A stretch of DNA of 64,000 nucleotides, taken from Altererythrobacter sp. Lineage in GTDB: Bacteria > Pseudomonadota > Alphaproteobacteria > Sphingomonadales > Sphingomonadaceae. The position numbers and the translations under genes were made by a program. Location of the stretch: the NCBI GenBank assembly GCA_017308255.1, contig JAFKFN010000005.1, positions 124,001 through 188,000 on the forward strand, written 5' to 3'. Under the pieces are notes generated by a model that was given only the letters and a program-made list of their open reading frames with translations, ran no database searches and had not been told where the DNA came from. How positions within the stretch are numbered: position 1 is the stretch's first letter; every line of letters starts with the position of its first letter. Positions 45,237 to 54,496 of this stretch are shown here, piece after piece.

Positions 45237-47255
45237 TCACTGGCAGGCGAGGCATTCCTCGTAATCGGTCTTCGCTTCCAGTTCGAACTTCGGCAGGTCG
45301 GCGGTGTTGTCCGCCTCCACCCCGCCGGCGAAGCCCGCGCGCTGCACGCTCTTGGACCGCAGGTAGTAGAGCGACTTGATGCCCTTCTCCCACGCCTGGA
45401 AGTGGAGCATCATCAGGTCCCACTTGTCCACGTCGGCCGGGATGAACAGGTTCAGGCTCTGCGCCTGGTCGATGAACGGTGAACGGTCGGCGGCGAATTC
45501 CAGCAGCCAGCGCTGGTCGATCTCGAAGCTGGTCTTGTAGACCGCCTTTTCCTCCGCCGTGAGGAAGTCCAGGTGCTGGACCGATCCGCCCTTTTCCAGG
45601 ATCGAGTTCCATACGGCGGTGGAGTTCTTGCTCTTCTTCGTCAGCAGCTTTTCGAGATAGGGATTCCTGACGATGAAGCTGCCCGACAGCGTCTTGTGGG
45701 TGTAGATGTTGGCCGGGATCGGCTCGATGCAGGCGCTGGTGCCGCCGCAGATGATGCTGATCGAAGCGGTGGGCGCGATCGCCATCTTGCAGCTGAAGCG
45801 CTCCATCACGCCCATTTCCTCGGCATCCGGGCACGCGCCGCGCTCTTCGGCCAGGACCATGCTGGCCTCGTTGGCCTTGGCCGAGATGTGCTTGAACATC
45901 TTGAGGTTCCACACCTTGGCCATCGGGCTTTCGAAGCCGATGCCCTTCGCCTGCAGGAACGAGTGGAAGCCCATCACGCCCATGCCGACCGAACGCTCAC
46001 GCGTGGCCGAATACCGGGCCCGCGCCATTTCGGGCGGCGCGCGGTCGATATAATCCTGCAGCACGTTGTCGAGGAAGCGCATGACATCCTCGACGAAGCG
46101 CTTGTCGCCGTTCCACTCATCCCATTTTTCGAGGTTGAGCGACGACAGGCAGCACACCGCGGTGCGATCGTTGCCGAGGTGGTCGCGCCCCGTCGGCAGG
46201 GTGATCTCGGAACACAGGTTGGAGGTCGAGACCTTGAGCCCCAGCTCGCGATGGTGCTTCGGCATGGTGCGGTTCACCGTGTCCGAGAACACGATGTAGG
46301 GCTCGCCGGTGGCAAGGCGGGTTTCGACCAGCTTCTGGAACAGGCTGCGGGCATCGACGGTGCTGCGGACCGATCCGTCCTTGGGGCTGGTCAGGTTCCA
46401 TTCGGAGCCGGTGCGCACCGCTTCCATGAAGGCATCGGACAGCAGCACGCCGTGATGCAGGTTCAGCGCCTTGCGGTTGAAGTCCCCCGAAGGCTTGCGG
46501 ATTTCGAGGAACTCCTCGATCTCCGGGTGGCTGATGTCGAGATAGCAGGCGGCCGAACCGCGCCGCAGCGAACCCTGGCTGATGGCGAGGGTGAGCGAAT
46601 CCATCACCCGCACGAAGGGGATGATGCCGCTGGTCTTGCCGTTGAGGCCCACCGGCTCGCCGATCCCGCGCACATTGCCCCAATAAGTGCCGATGCCGCC
46701 GCCGCGGCTGGCCAGCCAGACGTTCTCGTTCCAGGTGCCGACGATGCCTTCCAGGCTGTCGTCCACCGAGTTCAGATAGCACGAGATCGGCAGCCCGCGA
46801 TTGGTGCCGCCGTTCGACAGCACCGGCGTCGCCGGCATGAACCACAGCTTCGAGATATAGTCATAGAGCCGCTGGGCATGCTCTTCATCGTCGGCATAGC
46901 AATCGGCCACGCGCGCGAAGAGATCCTGGAAGCTCTCGCCGGGAAGCAGATAGCGGTCGGTCAGGGTTTCCTTGCCGAATTCCGTCAGCAGGGCATCGCG
47001 CTGCGGATCGGCAACGATCGCGAAGCGGCGCGGGTTGACCGCCTTGGAATCGCTGCCCGCACTGGACGAGACGGCCTTGACCGCTTCGGCCATCGCTTCG
47101 GCCGCGACGTCCGCGACCAGGCCTTCACTGCCGGAATCCTTCCGATCCATGTCGATCGCCCTGCCTTGCTGGGACGGATTTTCGGCTTCCAGCGTGGCCG
47201 CGCCATTGCTCTCACCGAATCCCATTGCCACTTCGTCCTCGCTCCGAAATTCCAT
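45237..47255 (-). CDS. nrdA: class I ribonucleotide reductase, subunit alpha (no ATP-cone)
   Basis: 672 aa. Catalytic residues are complete: Cys159 (LPISC), Asn346-x-Cys348-x-Glu350 (NLCSE), the Cys368/369 pair, Tyr630-Tyr631 for radical transfer, and the C-terminal Cys668-x2-Cys671 shuttle. The N-terminal 75 residues are acidic and Ser/Ala-rich and contain no recognisable ATP-cone, so the usual dATP overall-activity control seems to be missing. It makes deoxynucleotides with NrdB. Confidence 0.94.
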   Translation of the reverse strand: MEFRSEDEVAMGFGESNGAATLEAENPSQQGRAIDMDRKDSGSEGLVADVAAEAMAEAVKAVSSSAGSDSKAVNPRRFAIVADPQRDALLTEFGKETLTDRYLLPGESFQDLFARVADCYADDEEHAQRLYDYISKLWFMPATPVLSNGGTNRGLPISCYLNSVDDSLEGIVGTWNENVWLASRGGGIGTYWGNVRGIGEPVGLNGKTSGIIPFVRVMDSLTLAISQGSLRRGSAACYLDISHPEIEEFLEIRKPSGDFNRKALNLHHGVLLSDAFMEAVRTGSEWNLTSPKDGSVRSTVDARSLFQKLVETRLATGEPYIVFSDTVNRTMPKHHRELGLKVSTSNLCSEITLPTGRDHLGNDRTAVCCLSSLNLEKWDEWNGDKRFVEDVMRFLDNVLQDYIDRAPPEMARARYSATRERSVGMGVMGFHSFLQAKGIGFESPMAKVWNLKMFKHISAKANEASMVLAEERGACPDAEEMGVMERFSCKMAIAPTASISIICGGTSACIEPIPANIYTHKTLSGSFIVRNPYLEKLLTKKSKNSTAVWNSILEKGGSVQHLDFLTAEEKAVYKTSFEIDQRWLLEFAADRSPFIDQAQSLNLFIPADVDKWDLMMLHFQAWEKGIKSLYYLRSKSVQRAGFAGGVEADNTADLPKFELEAKTDYEECLACQ

Positions 47256-47817
47256 CTGACGCAGCCCCTTGATCCCCTCCGGTCCGCACGGCCGGACCCA
47301 TGCCGATGTTCCGCATGTGTTCGAATCAGCGGGCGCGTGCCCAACCTATCATCCCGCATGCGGCGGCAGGGAAAAACTTATCCCCCGCCTCTCCCCAGCC
47401 GGGCCTTGCGGGGCCGTTCGACGCAGCGATTCCACGCCCTTGTGGCAACGTGTGGAATCTAGGTCTTGTAGGTCACCCCTGCAACCCAACCACAATCCAT
47501 AGTGAATCGGACCTCAATCGGGTGCAAGAGGGTTAAGCATTCGGAAAGCCTGTTTCGGCCCGGTGTCATAGCCGGCCAACACGCGCGACGCGTGGAGCAG
47601 CCTCGCCTCGCGGCGGGCGCAAGCCTCAAAATGCGTTGTCCAAAAAATTTTTTGTCCCCCGCCGGCTTAAATCAATCGAATCCGCCGGGGCAATTTTGCG
47701 TCGCGGGCGCGACCTGGAAGGCAATCGAATTGCCGTCGCTTGCTTCCCAGGGCGATGGAATTGGCCATCGGCGCGGCAGGGTAGGGTAATCTCGCGCGCG
47801 GCGCGCTAAAACGGAGC
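47256..47817. promoter_or_regulatory. 562-bp regulatory gap upstream of nrdA
   Basis: No gene seen. It contains an inverted repeat GATTCCAC / GTGGAATC (47428-47435 and 47452-47459), a sequence CACAATCCATAGTG (47491-47504) matching 12 of 14 core positions of an NrdR box, and a perfect CAAAAAATTTTTTG palindrome (47641-47654). NrdR normally needs two boxes and I see only one, so NrdR control is possible but unproven. Confidence 0.4.
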
Positions 47818-48435
47818 ATGACCGCAAGAGGCCCTGGCCGCCGGCCGCATCCCGACGTGCTTACGCCGGCCGAATGGACGGTGGCCGAAGGCGTGCGTCA
47901 TGGCTTGACCAACCGGCAGATCGCGCGGCGGCTGGGGGTGAGCGCGGATGCGGTCAAGTTCCATGTCGGCAATATGCTGGCCAAGCTGGAACTGGAAAAC
48001 CGGCGCGCGTTGCGCCGCTGGGGCGGCGTGCGCCGGGACAGCGCACTCAAGACAAGGGAGAACGCCATGGCTGGAGACATCGGTTTGGACGCCATCGGGC
48101 AGATCGCGCGCAGCGTGGCCGACATCGGGGATTCGGAACTGTGGTATCGCGACGTGCTCGCCCTGCCGCACCTGTTCACGCTCGGCGACCTCGCCTTCTT
48201 CGATTGCGGCGGCGTGCGGCTGTATTTGCAGCAGGGCGAGGTGAAGCCGGAATCGATCCTCTATTTCCGGGTGGGCGACATCCACGCGGCCGCCAAGGCG
48301 CTGGAGGACAAGGGCGTGGACATCGTTTCCGCCCCGCATATGATCTATCGGCACGAAGACGGCGGTGAGGAATGGATGGCGTTCTTCAACGATCTGGAAG
48401 GCAGGCCGCTGGCACTGATGGCGCGCGTGGGTTGA
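47818..48435 (+). CDS. LuxR-type HTH domain fused to a VOC (glyoxalase) domain
   Basis: 205 aa. Residues about 15-65 form a LuxR/NarL HTH (LTPAEWTVAEGVRHGLTNRQ, then ARRLGVSADAVKFHVGNML). Residues 84-205 are a VOC domain (IGQIARSVADIGDSELWYRDVLAL ... LFFNDLEG-type end). An internal ATG at 48067 follows AAGGGAG at six bases, an ideal ribosome-binding site, so a 122-aa VOC-only product may also be made. The first ATG has GGAG too close for efficient use. Ligand and target genes unknown. Confidence 0.8.
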   Translation: MTARGPGRRPHPDVLTPAEWTVAEGVRHGLTNRQIARRLGVSADAVKFHVGNMLAKLELENRRALRRWGGVRRDSALKTRENAMAGDIGLDAIGQIARSVADIGDSELWYRDVLALPHLFTLGDLAFFDCGGVRLYLQQGEVKPESILYFRVGDIHAAAKALEDKGVDIVSAPHMIYRHEDGGEEWMAFFNDLEGRPLALMARVG

Positions 48436-48444
48436 TCGGTTCCC

Positions 48445-50028
48445 TCAGGGCACCAGCACGGTATCCCGCGCCACGGGATCGGTCTGCGGATAGTCCAGTG
48501 TATAGTGCAGCCCGCGGCTTTCGTGGCGCTTGAGGGCGCTTTGCACGATCAGGTCGGCGCATTGTAGCAGGTTGCGCAGTTCGATGAGGTCGGTGGTCAC
48601 GCGGAAGTGGCCGTAATAATCGTCGATCTCGCTGGTCAGCAGCTTGATCCGGTGCGCCGCGCGTTCCAGCCGCTTGGTGGTGCGGACGATGCCGACATAG
48701 TTCCACATGAAGCGGCGAATCTCGGTCCAGTTCTGCTTCACGACCACTTCCTCGTCGGAATCGGTCACCCGGCTTTCGTCCCATTCGCGAATGCGCGGCA
48801 GGGTATCGAGCTGGTCCCAGCAGGCGAGCACGTCCTGCGCCGCCGCCTCGCCGAACACGAAGCATTCGAGCAACGAGTTGGACGCCAGGCGGTTGGCGCC
48901 GTGCAGCCCGCTTTCGGTGCATTCGCCCGCCGCCCACAGGCCGGGAAGGTCCGTCCGCGCGGCAAGATCGATCAGGATGCCGCCGCAGGTATAATGCTGC
49001 GCGGGGACGACCGGGATCGGCTCCCGAGTCATATCGATGCCCAGGCCGAGCAGCTTCTGGTGGATCGTGGGGAAGTGCTCCGTGACGAACTCCGCCGGCA
49101 TGTGGCTGATGTCGAGATGGACGTAATCGAGGCCGAAGCGCTTGATCTGATCGTCGATCGCCCGCGCCACGATGTCGCGCGGGGCCAGTTCCGCGCGCGG
49201 ATCGTAGTCCGGCATGAAGCGGTAGCCCGTTTCCGGGTGCTTGAGCTGCCCGCCTTCCCCGCGCACCGCCTCGGTGATGAGGAAGTTCTTGACCTGGAGG
49301 TTGTAGAGGCAGGTCGGGTGGAACTGCATCATCTCCATGTTCGACACGCGGCAGCCGGCGCGCCAGGCCATGGCGATGCCATCGCCCGTGGCCCCGCGCG
49401 GCGCGGTGGAGAAGCGATAGACCCGGCCCGCGCCGCCGGCGGCCATCACCGTCGCCCGCGCCAGGTAGGCGTCCACCTTCCCCGTGGCCGTATCCAGCGC
49501 ATAGGCGCCCCAGACCCGGCCCGAGCCGGAATAGCGTTCCTCGTGCCGGCCGGTGACGAGGTCGATGCAGCTGCGATCGGGCAGCAGGGTGATGTTGGGA
49601 TTTTCCTCCGCCGCCTTGAGCAGCGCCGCCTCCACCGCCCAGCCCGTGGCGTCCGCCACGTGGACGATACGGCGATGCGAGTGCCCGCCTTCGCGGGTGA
49701 GGTGCAGTTGCGCGCCATCGGTGTTGAACGGCACGCCCAGCTCCATCAGCCGCTCGATCGCCTTGGGCGCGCGCTCCACCACGAATTCCACCGTCTCGCG
49801 GCGATTGAGCCCCGCGCCAGCGATCATGGTGTCGCGAATATGTTCCTCGAACGTGTCGCCGGCGTCGAGCACCGCCGCGATGCCGCCCTGGGCATGGGCG
49901 GTCGATCCGCTGTTGAGCGGGCCTTTCCCCAGCACCAGCACCTTGCAGCGCTGCGCCAGGGTGAGCGCGGCGGTGAGGCCGGCGGCGCCGGACCCGATCA
50001 CGAGAACGTCGGAGATCTTGGCTGTCAT
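48445..50028 (-). CDS. nadB: L-aspartate oxidase
   Basis: 527 aa FAD enzyme that oxidises aspartate to iminoaspartate for NAD synthesis. VLVIGSGAAGLTAAL is the FAD-binding start, followed by STAHAQGGIAAV, the HPTCLYN and RGEGGQL segments, and the C-terminal helical domain. ATG at 50028 begins directly before the FAD motif; an earlier ATG at 50082 would add a basic extension. nadA and nadC are not adjacent. Confidence 0.93.
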   Translation of the reverse strand: MTAKISDVLVIGSGAAGLTAALTLAQRCKVLVLGKGPLNSGSTAHAQGGIAAVLDAGDTFEEHIRDTMIAGAGLNRRETVEFVVERAPKAIERLMELGVPFNTDGAQLHLTREGGHSHRRIVHVADATGWAVEAALLKAAEENPNITLLPDRSCIDLVTGRHEERYSGSGRVWGAYALDTATGKVDAYLARATVMAAGGAGRVYRFSTAPRGATGDGIAMAWRAGCRVSNMEMMQFHPTCLYNLQVKNFLITEAVRGEGGQLKHPETGYRFMPDYDPRAELAPRDIVARAIDDQIKRFGLDYVHLDISHMPAEFVTEHFPTIHQKLLGLGIDMTREPIPVVPAQHYTCGGILIDLAARTDLPGLWAAGECTESGLHGANRLASNSLLECFVFGEAAAQDVLACWDQLDTLPRIREWDESRVTDSDEEVVVKQNWTEIRRFMWNYVGIVRTTKRLERAAHRIKLLTSEIDDYYGHFRVTTDLIELRNLLQCADLIVQSALKRHESRGLHYTLDYPQTDPVARDTVLVP

Positions 50029-50146
50029 GCCGGCGTCATGGAGCGAAGCCGCGCGCCGGGCAAGGGCGGGGCGCTTTGGCATCTGTTAAGGAAAGGCTCT
50101 TAGGAGCGGCCTTGGGTCAGCGTTGGAGAGGAGCGATTCAGCAATC

Positions 50147-51148
50147 GTGCAGGCGCCACCCACCTTCGTCCCGCCGCTCGTGTCACGCGCGCTGGATTGG
50201 GTCGTCCGACTACCTCCTCCGCAGGCATGGATGGGCATCCTGCTGCTGGCCGATCTCACCGCGATCGGCGACCTGCTGAGCGGGCCGGAGCTGTGGTTCG
50301 GCCCGATCTATCTGCTGGTCATCTCGCTCGCCACCTGGGCGTTCGGCTGGCGGGCGGGGCAGGCGGTGGGCGTGGGCTGCATGGCGCTCACCTTCGCGCT
50401 CAACGGCGCCAGTCTCTATCCCTACACCGGCGTCGCGCTGGTGTGGAACGCCGTGGTGCGCTTCGCCGCCATGTCGCTGGTGGTGATGATGATCGCCGGC
50501 GCGCGGGGCGTCTACTTGCGCGAATGGTGGCTGGCGCGGACCGACATCCTGACCGGCGCCCTGAACCGGCAGGCTTTCTTCGAGCTGGGCGAAAGGCTCG
50601 CGGCCCTGCCGCGCTGGCGCGTGCTGCTCTATGCCGATCTCGACGGGCTCAAGGCGGTCAACGACCGGCGCGGCCATGCCACCGGCGACATTTGCCTGAA
50701 GACCTATGCCACCGCCGTCCGCAAGGCGATCCGCCGCGATGACTTGTTCGCCCGCGTGGGCGGGGATGAATTCCTGGTGTTCCTGGCGGTGAAGGACGAG
50801 GCGGCGGCCCGCGACGTCGCCGAGCGGCTTCACGCCGGGATGAACGCCGTTCCGGGCGAGGCCGACAACGTGTTGCGATGCAGCGTGGGCGCGCTGCTCA
50901 TAGCGCCCGGCGCGGTGTCGCTGGACAAGCTGGTCCGCCAGGCGGACGACCTGATGTACCGGGCCAAGCAACGCGGCGCCGCGCTGGAGATCGCGCTCGC
51001 GGGCCCTTCTGCAGAGCCGGCCGCCGCCGGCCGGGCGAGAGGTGCGCTGCGGGCGCCGAAGGCCCCTGCCGGGCATGGCCGCAAGCCCCTGCACGAACGG
51101 CGCGAGCTGGCCGGCGCGCCGTTCGACGGCCTCGACGCGCGGCACTAG
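50147..51148 (+). CDS. membrane-anchored diguanylate cyclase
   Basis: About 333 aa. Three to four hydrophobic segments precede a GGDEF domain with an intact GGDEF motif and the RRDD inhibitory I-site five residues upstream. It is expected to make cyclic-di-GMP and be feedback inhibited. The C-terminal tail is Arg/Pro-rich. The start is uncertain: the GTG at 50147 has GAGAGGAG upstream but at a long spacing, and a TTG at 50123 is in frame. I give the former. Confidence 0.82.
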   Translation: MQAPPTFVPPLVSRALDWVVRLPPPQAWMGILLLADLTAIGDLLSGPELWFGPIYLLVISLATWAFGWRAGQAVGVGCMALTFALNGASLYPYTGVALVWNAVVRFAAMSLVVMMIAGARGVYLREWWLARTDILTGALNRQAFFELGERLAALPRWRVLLYADLDGLKAVNDRRGHATGDICLKTYATAVRKAIRRDDLFARVGGDEFLVFLAVKDEAAARDVAERLHAGMNAVPGEADNVLRCSVGALLIAPGAVSLDKLVRQADDLMYRAKQRGAALEIALAGPSAEPAAAGRARGALRAPKAPAGHGRKPLHERRELAGAPFDGLDARH

Positions 51149-51177
51149 CCAAGAGGCCGATCGCTTGGCCAAAAGCT

Positions 51178-51210
51178 CGTCATTGCGAGCGAAGCGAAGC
51201 AATCCAGAGC
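51178..51210. repeat. second dispersed REP-like repeat
   Basis: The sequence cgtcattgcgagcgaagcg continues into aagcaatccagagc, a known widespread repeat type of sphingomonad intergenic regions. The opposite arm, 51226-51270, is only partly preserved (ctggat..., cctcgctt..., ctcgcaatca). Imperfect direct copies of GATCGSTTGGCCAA (51159 and 51229) are also present in the gap, one on each side of the arm. Confidence 0.7.
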
Positions 51211-51294
51211 GTATGGCTGTTTGCCCTGGATCGGTTGGCCAAGGCCAGCCTCGCTTCTCCCCTCGCAATCAGGGGAGGCGATCACGCGCTCCGC

Positions 51295-52239
51295 TCAGGC
51301 GTCGTGGGCGGCGGCGCTGGTCAGCTGCACGAAGACGTCTTCCAGGTCCGCCTCGCGCGTGGTCACGTCCGCGATCGCGTAGCCTTGCCGCTGAACGAGC
51401 GCGAGCACCTGGCCCGCGTTCGACTGGTCGCGGTCGTAAGTCACCTCGATCGTCCGGGGATCGACCATCTCCACCTTGAGGAAGCGCGCGTCCATCGGCG
51501 GGCCGGCCAGGTCCTTGTCCACGGTGATCCGCACGATCTTCTCGCGCGCCATGCCCACCAGTTCGCGCGTGGGCTTGTTGGCCACCAGCTCGCCATGGTT
51601 GATGATCGCGATCCGGTCGCACAGCTGTTCCGCCTCTTCCAGGTAATGCGTGGTCAGCACCACGGTCACGCCTTCGGAATTGAGTTGGGCGACCAGTTCC
51701 CACAATTGCCGGCGCAACTCCACGTCGACCCCGGCGGTCGGCTCGTCGAGCACGAGGATCGGCGGCGAATGGACCATCGCCTTGGCGATCAGCAGGCGCC
51801 GCTTCATGCCGCCCGACAGCGTGCGCGAATAGGCGTTGCGCTTGTCCTCCAGGTGCACCGCGCGCAGCAGCTCTTCCGAACGGCGCAGATGCCTGGCCAC
51901 GCCATACATGCCTGATTGGTTCTCCAGCACCTCGAACGGGGTGAAGAACGGATCGAACACGATTTCCTGCGGGACGATGCCGATCGACAGCTTGGCGTTG
52001 CGCTGGTCGCGATCGATGTCGTGGCCCCAGATGCGCACGGTGCCCGAGGTCTTCATGACCAGGCCGGCGAGGATGTTGATCAGGGTGGACTTGCCCGCGC
52101 CGTTGGGGCCGAGCAGGCCGAACACGCCCCCTTCCGGCACATCGAAGCTGACGCCCTTCAGCGCCAGCTTGGGCGGCGCATCCCCCTGGCCCGCGTATTG
52201 CTTGACGAGGTCACGTATCTCGATGGCGGCTTCGGGCAT
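51295..52239 (-). CDS. ABC transporter ATP-binding protein (ABC-2/CcmA type)
   Basis: 314 aa. Walker A GPNGAGKST, ABC signature LSGGMKRR and Walker B ILVLDEP are intact, followed by a C-terminal extension (VDKDLAGPPMDARFL..., ADVTTREADLEDVF) as in DrrA-type exporters. The usual membrane partner is not adjacent on either side, so the cognate permease is unknown. Confidence 0.9.
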   Translation of the reverse strand: MPEAAIEIRDLVKQYAGQGDAPPKLALKGVSFDVPEGGVFGLLGPNGAGKSTLINILAGLVMKTSGTVRIWGHDIDRDQRNAKLSIGIVPQEIVFDPFFTPFEVLENQSGMYGVARHLRRSEELLRAVHLEDKRNAYSRTLSGGMKRRLLIAKAMVHSPPILVLDEPTAGVDVELRRQLWELVAQLNSEGVTVVLTTHYLEEAEQLCDRIAIINHGELVANKPTRELVGMAREKIVRITVDKDLAGPPMDARFLKVEMVDPRTIEVTYDRDQSNAGQVLALVQRQGYAIADVTTREADLEDVFVQLTSAAAHDA

Positions 52240-52381
52240 CGGCCGCCCTTAGGGCGCGGGGCGGCGCGGCGTAAAGAGGCGATGAGCGGGCGGCCCTTTC
52301 GCGCCCCGTATCGGCGCTTGCGGCCAACAAGGCGCGCGGGCGATATTGCGGCCCGGCGCGCGACGCGATAACGGCAGCGCG

Positions 52382-52633
52382 ATGGAATACGTCCCCGAAG
52401 TCACAATCGTCGACAGTCCGCGCGTCTGCTGTGACGGCGCCGGGCAGATTCGCGGCGGCCCCGGCTATCGCCCTTCGGCGCTGGGCCACCCGCGCATCTA
52501 TCTGCAGATCGACGAGACAGGCTATGCCGATTGCGGTTACTGCGACCGGCGCTTCGTCCTCGCCGGCGGCCCGGCCGATCGTGGTTTGCACGAGGTTTCG
52601 CCCGGCGACCTGCCGGCCGAAGATGATGAATAG
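52382..52633 (+). CDS. small zinc-finger protein (zf-CHCC type)
   Basis: 83 aa. The pattern CCDGAG, GHPRIYLQID and CGYCDRRF is the CHCC zinc finger found in NDUFS6-like and bacterial proteins. ATG at 52382. Likely metal-binding; possible link to respiratory complex I assembly is by family resemblance only. Confidence 0.86.
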   Translation: MEYVPEVTIVDSPRVCCDGAGQIRGGPGYRPSALGHPRIYLQIDETGYADCGYCDRRFVLAGGPADRGLHEVSPGDLPAEDDE

Positions 52634-52701
52634 CACCGGTTGACGGGTCAGCCCTCATTCACCACATCATCGGCATAATCTCCGGCATTAGGAGAACGAC
52701 G

Positions 52702-53100
52702 ATGAAAGCATTGGCAACCATCCTTGCGGGCGCCGCCCTTCTGGGCCTCGGCGTCAGTTCCGCCTCCGCTGAAACACTGGCCGAAAAGGGCGAGGCGCGC
52801 CTGGCCAAGATGCTCGAAGGCCGCACGCCCGGGACACCGGTAAGCTGTGTCAACGGCGTCAGGAGCAGCCGCATCACGGTGATCGACGAAGTCGGCGTGG
52901 TCTATGACGACGGCAAGACGATCTACGTTTCGCGGCCGAGCAATCCCAAGTCTCTCGGCCCGTGGGACGTTCCGATCATCGAGCGCTTCGGCAGCCAGTT
53001 CTGCAAGACCGACCTGATCCGCACCGTGGACAGCACCGGCGGGTATGTCACCGGGCCTGTCTTCCTGGGGGACTGGGTTCCCTACACCAAGCAGGGCTGA
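52702..53100 (+). CDS. secreted hypothetical protein
   Basis: 132 aa with a signal peptide (MKALATILAGAALLGLGVSSASA). The mature domain has two cysteines (VSCVNG, FCKTDL) and a compact beta-rich pattern ending WVPYTKQG. Common in sphingomonads as a hypothetical; function not recognised. Confidence 0.75.
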   Translation: MKALATILAGAALLGLGVSSASAETLAEKGEARLAKMLEGRTPGTPVSCVNGVRSSRITVIDEVGVVYDDGKTIYVSRPSNPKSLGPWDVPIIERFGSQFCKTDLIRTVDSTGGYVTGPVFLGDWVPYTKQG

Positions 53101-53103
53101 TCC

Positions 53104-53658
53104 TTGGCCGCCTTGCAGCGGCGCTGGGCGGCCGAGCTTCTGCATGTCTGGTTTCACACCCTTCACCCGCGGGATTGGTTCATGCCGGACTCGCGGGTGG
53201 ATGCGGCGCTGCGCCGCCGCTTCGCGCGTGAACTGACGGCGCTGGCGGGGCGCCCGCCGGCAGACTTCCTCGACGATCCGCATACCGCGCTGGCGGCCGT
53301 GCTCCTGTTCGATCAGGTGCCGCGCAATCTGTTCCGCAAGAGCCCGCGCGCCTTTGCCTACGATCCCTTGGCGCGGGCGATCGCCAAGGCCGCGCTCGAT
53401 CGCGGCTGGGATCGGGCGCTGACCGCGCGCCAGCGGCAGTTCCTGGCCATGCCGCTGATGCATTCCGAACGGATCGCCGATCAGCGGCGGTCCCTTGCCT
53501 ATTTCGCCCGGCTCGGCCCGCGCTTCGGCTGGCCGTTCGCCAGGGCGCATTATCGCATGATCGCCCGGTTCGGCCGCTTCCCCCATCGCAATGCGGTACT
53601 GGGCCGCACGAGCAGTGCGGCGGAACGCAAAGCCGTGGAGCAGGGCTTCGCCTGGTAG
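53104..53658 (+). CDS. DUF924-family protein
   Basis: 184 aa, alpha-helical, with the family motifs LLFDQVPRNLFR, FLAMPLMHSER and FPHRNAVLGR. Eukaryotic relatives have no known enzyme activity. The apparent TTG start at 53104 is 3 bases after the upstream stop with a weak ribosome site, so the start is uncertain. Confidence 0.85.
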   Translation: MAALQRRWAAELLHVWFHTLHPRDWFMPDSRVDAALRRRFARELTALAGRPPADFLDDPHTALAAVLLFDQVPRNLFRKSPRAFAYDPLARAIAKAALDRGWDRALTARQRQFLAMPLMHSERIADQRRSLAYFARLGPRFGWPFARAHYRMIARFGRFPHRNAVLGRTSSAAERKAVEQGFAW

Positions 53659-53662
53659 GCCT

Positions 53663-54496
53663 TCAGTCGGGCTCGATATCCAACGCGGCGCGCTCGATCA
53701 TCGGCCGCCAGTCGGGCTTTACCGGCAGAAGGAAGCGCTCCGCCAGTTCCCGCTCGATCCCGTCGGCATCCAGGATGCGCCGCTCGGCCGCGCCGCCGTC
53801 CATGCTCCGCACCGTCAGCCGCGCGCCCAGCAGCGCATGGCGCGCGCCCGGCGTGGCGCGGGTGACGATCAGGCGATGGCGGAAATGAGATTGCGGATGA
53901 GTCGCGGTGTACCAGTTGGCGAGTTCGTAATCGATATCGAGCTGCGGGAACGGCAGCAGCCGATAGACCGGCCCCCAGCGGCCGCCGAGTTCGGCTTCCA
54001 GCTGCCACCCAAGGTCTGCCGGCAGAAGGCGGAAGCGCTCGTGCGGGGTCGCCTGCGGTTCGGCGCTGTCGAGCCGCAGCGGGGCCGTGGGAACGCAGGA
54101 GCCGAAGCCGACATCGGCCAGCCACGGCGCCCCGTCGATCGTCACCCGCAGGGCCATGTGCGTGGGTGGCCGCAAGGGCGCATCGGCCGGAGCGTTCCAG
54201 TTGACCCGCGCGATCAGCCCTTCGACCTGGAACCCGATGGCCTGGAGCACGCGCTTGAACAGGCCGTTCTGCTCGTAGCAATAGCCGCCGCGCCGAGCCC
54301 CGATCAGCTTGGCGTCGACCGCCTGCGGGGCAAGGTCCACGCCGCGATCCAGCAGGACGTCGATCGCCTCGAACGGGATCGTCGCCGGATGCAGCACCTG
54401 CAACGCGCGCAGCGTTTCCAGCGTGGGGGCCAGCGGGCCGGCATAGCCGATCCGATCGCAATAGGCGCCCAGATCGACACTCGCCGGCGCGTTCAC
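53663..54496 (-). CDS. arylamine N-acetyltransferase (NAT)
   Basis: 277 aa. The Cys-His-Asp triad is complete: Cys73 (RGGYCYEQN), His113 (THMALRV) and Asp128 (WLADVGFG). NATs transfer acetyl from acetyl-CoA to arylamines and hydrazines or take part in secondary metabolism. It overlaps the GNAT gene upstream by 4 bp. Confidence 0.93.
   Translation of the reverse strand: MNAPASVDLGAYCDRIGYAGPLAPTLETLRALQVLHPATIPFEAIDVLLDRGVDLAPQAVDAKLIGARRGGYCYEQNGLFKRVLQAIGFQVEGLIARVNWNAPADAPLRPPTHMALRVTIDGAPWLADVGFGSCVPTAPLRLDSAEPQATPHERFRLLPADLGWQLEAELGGRWGPVYRLLPFPQLDIDYELANWYTATHPQSHFRHRLIVTRATPGARHALLGARLTVRSMDGGAAERRILDADGIERELAERFLLPVKPDWRPMIERAALDIEPD

Noticed and set aside
47491-47504. Definite NrdR operator
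   Set aside because: Only one imperfect box is present; NrdR sites normally come in pairs. Kept only as a possibility.
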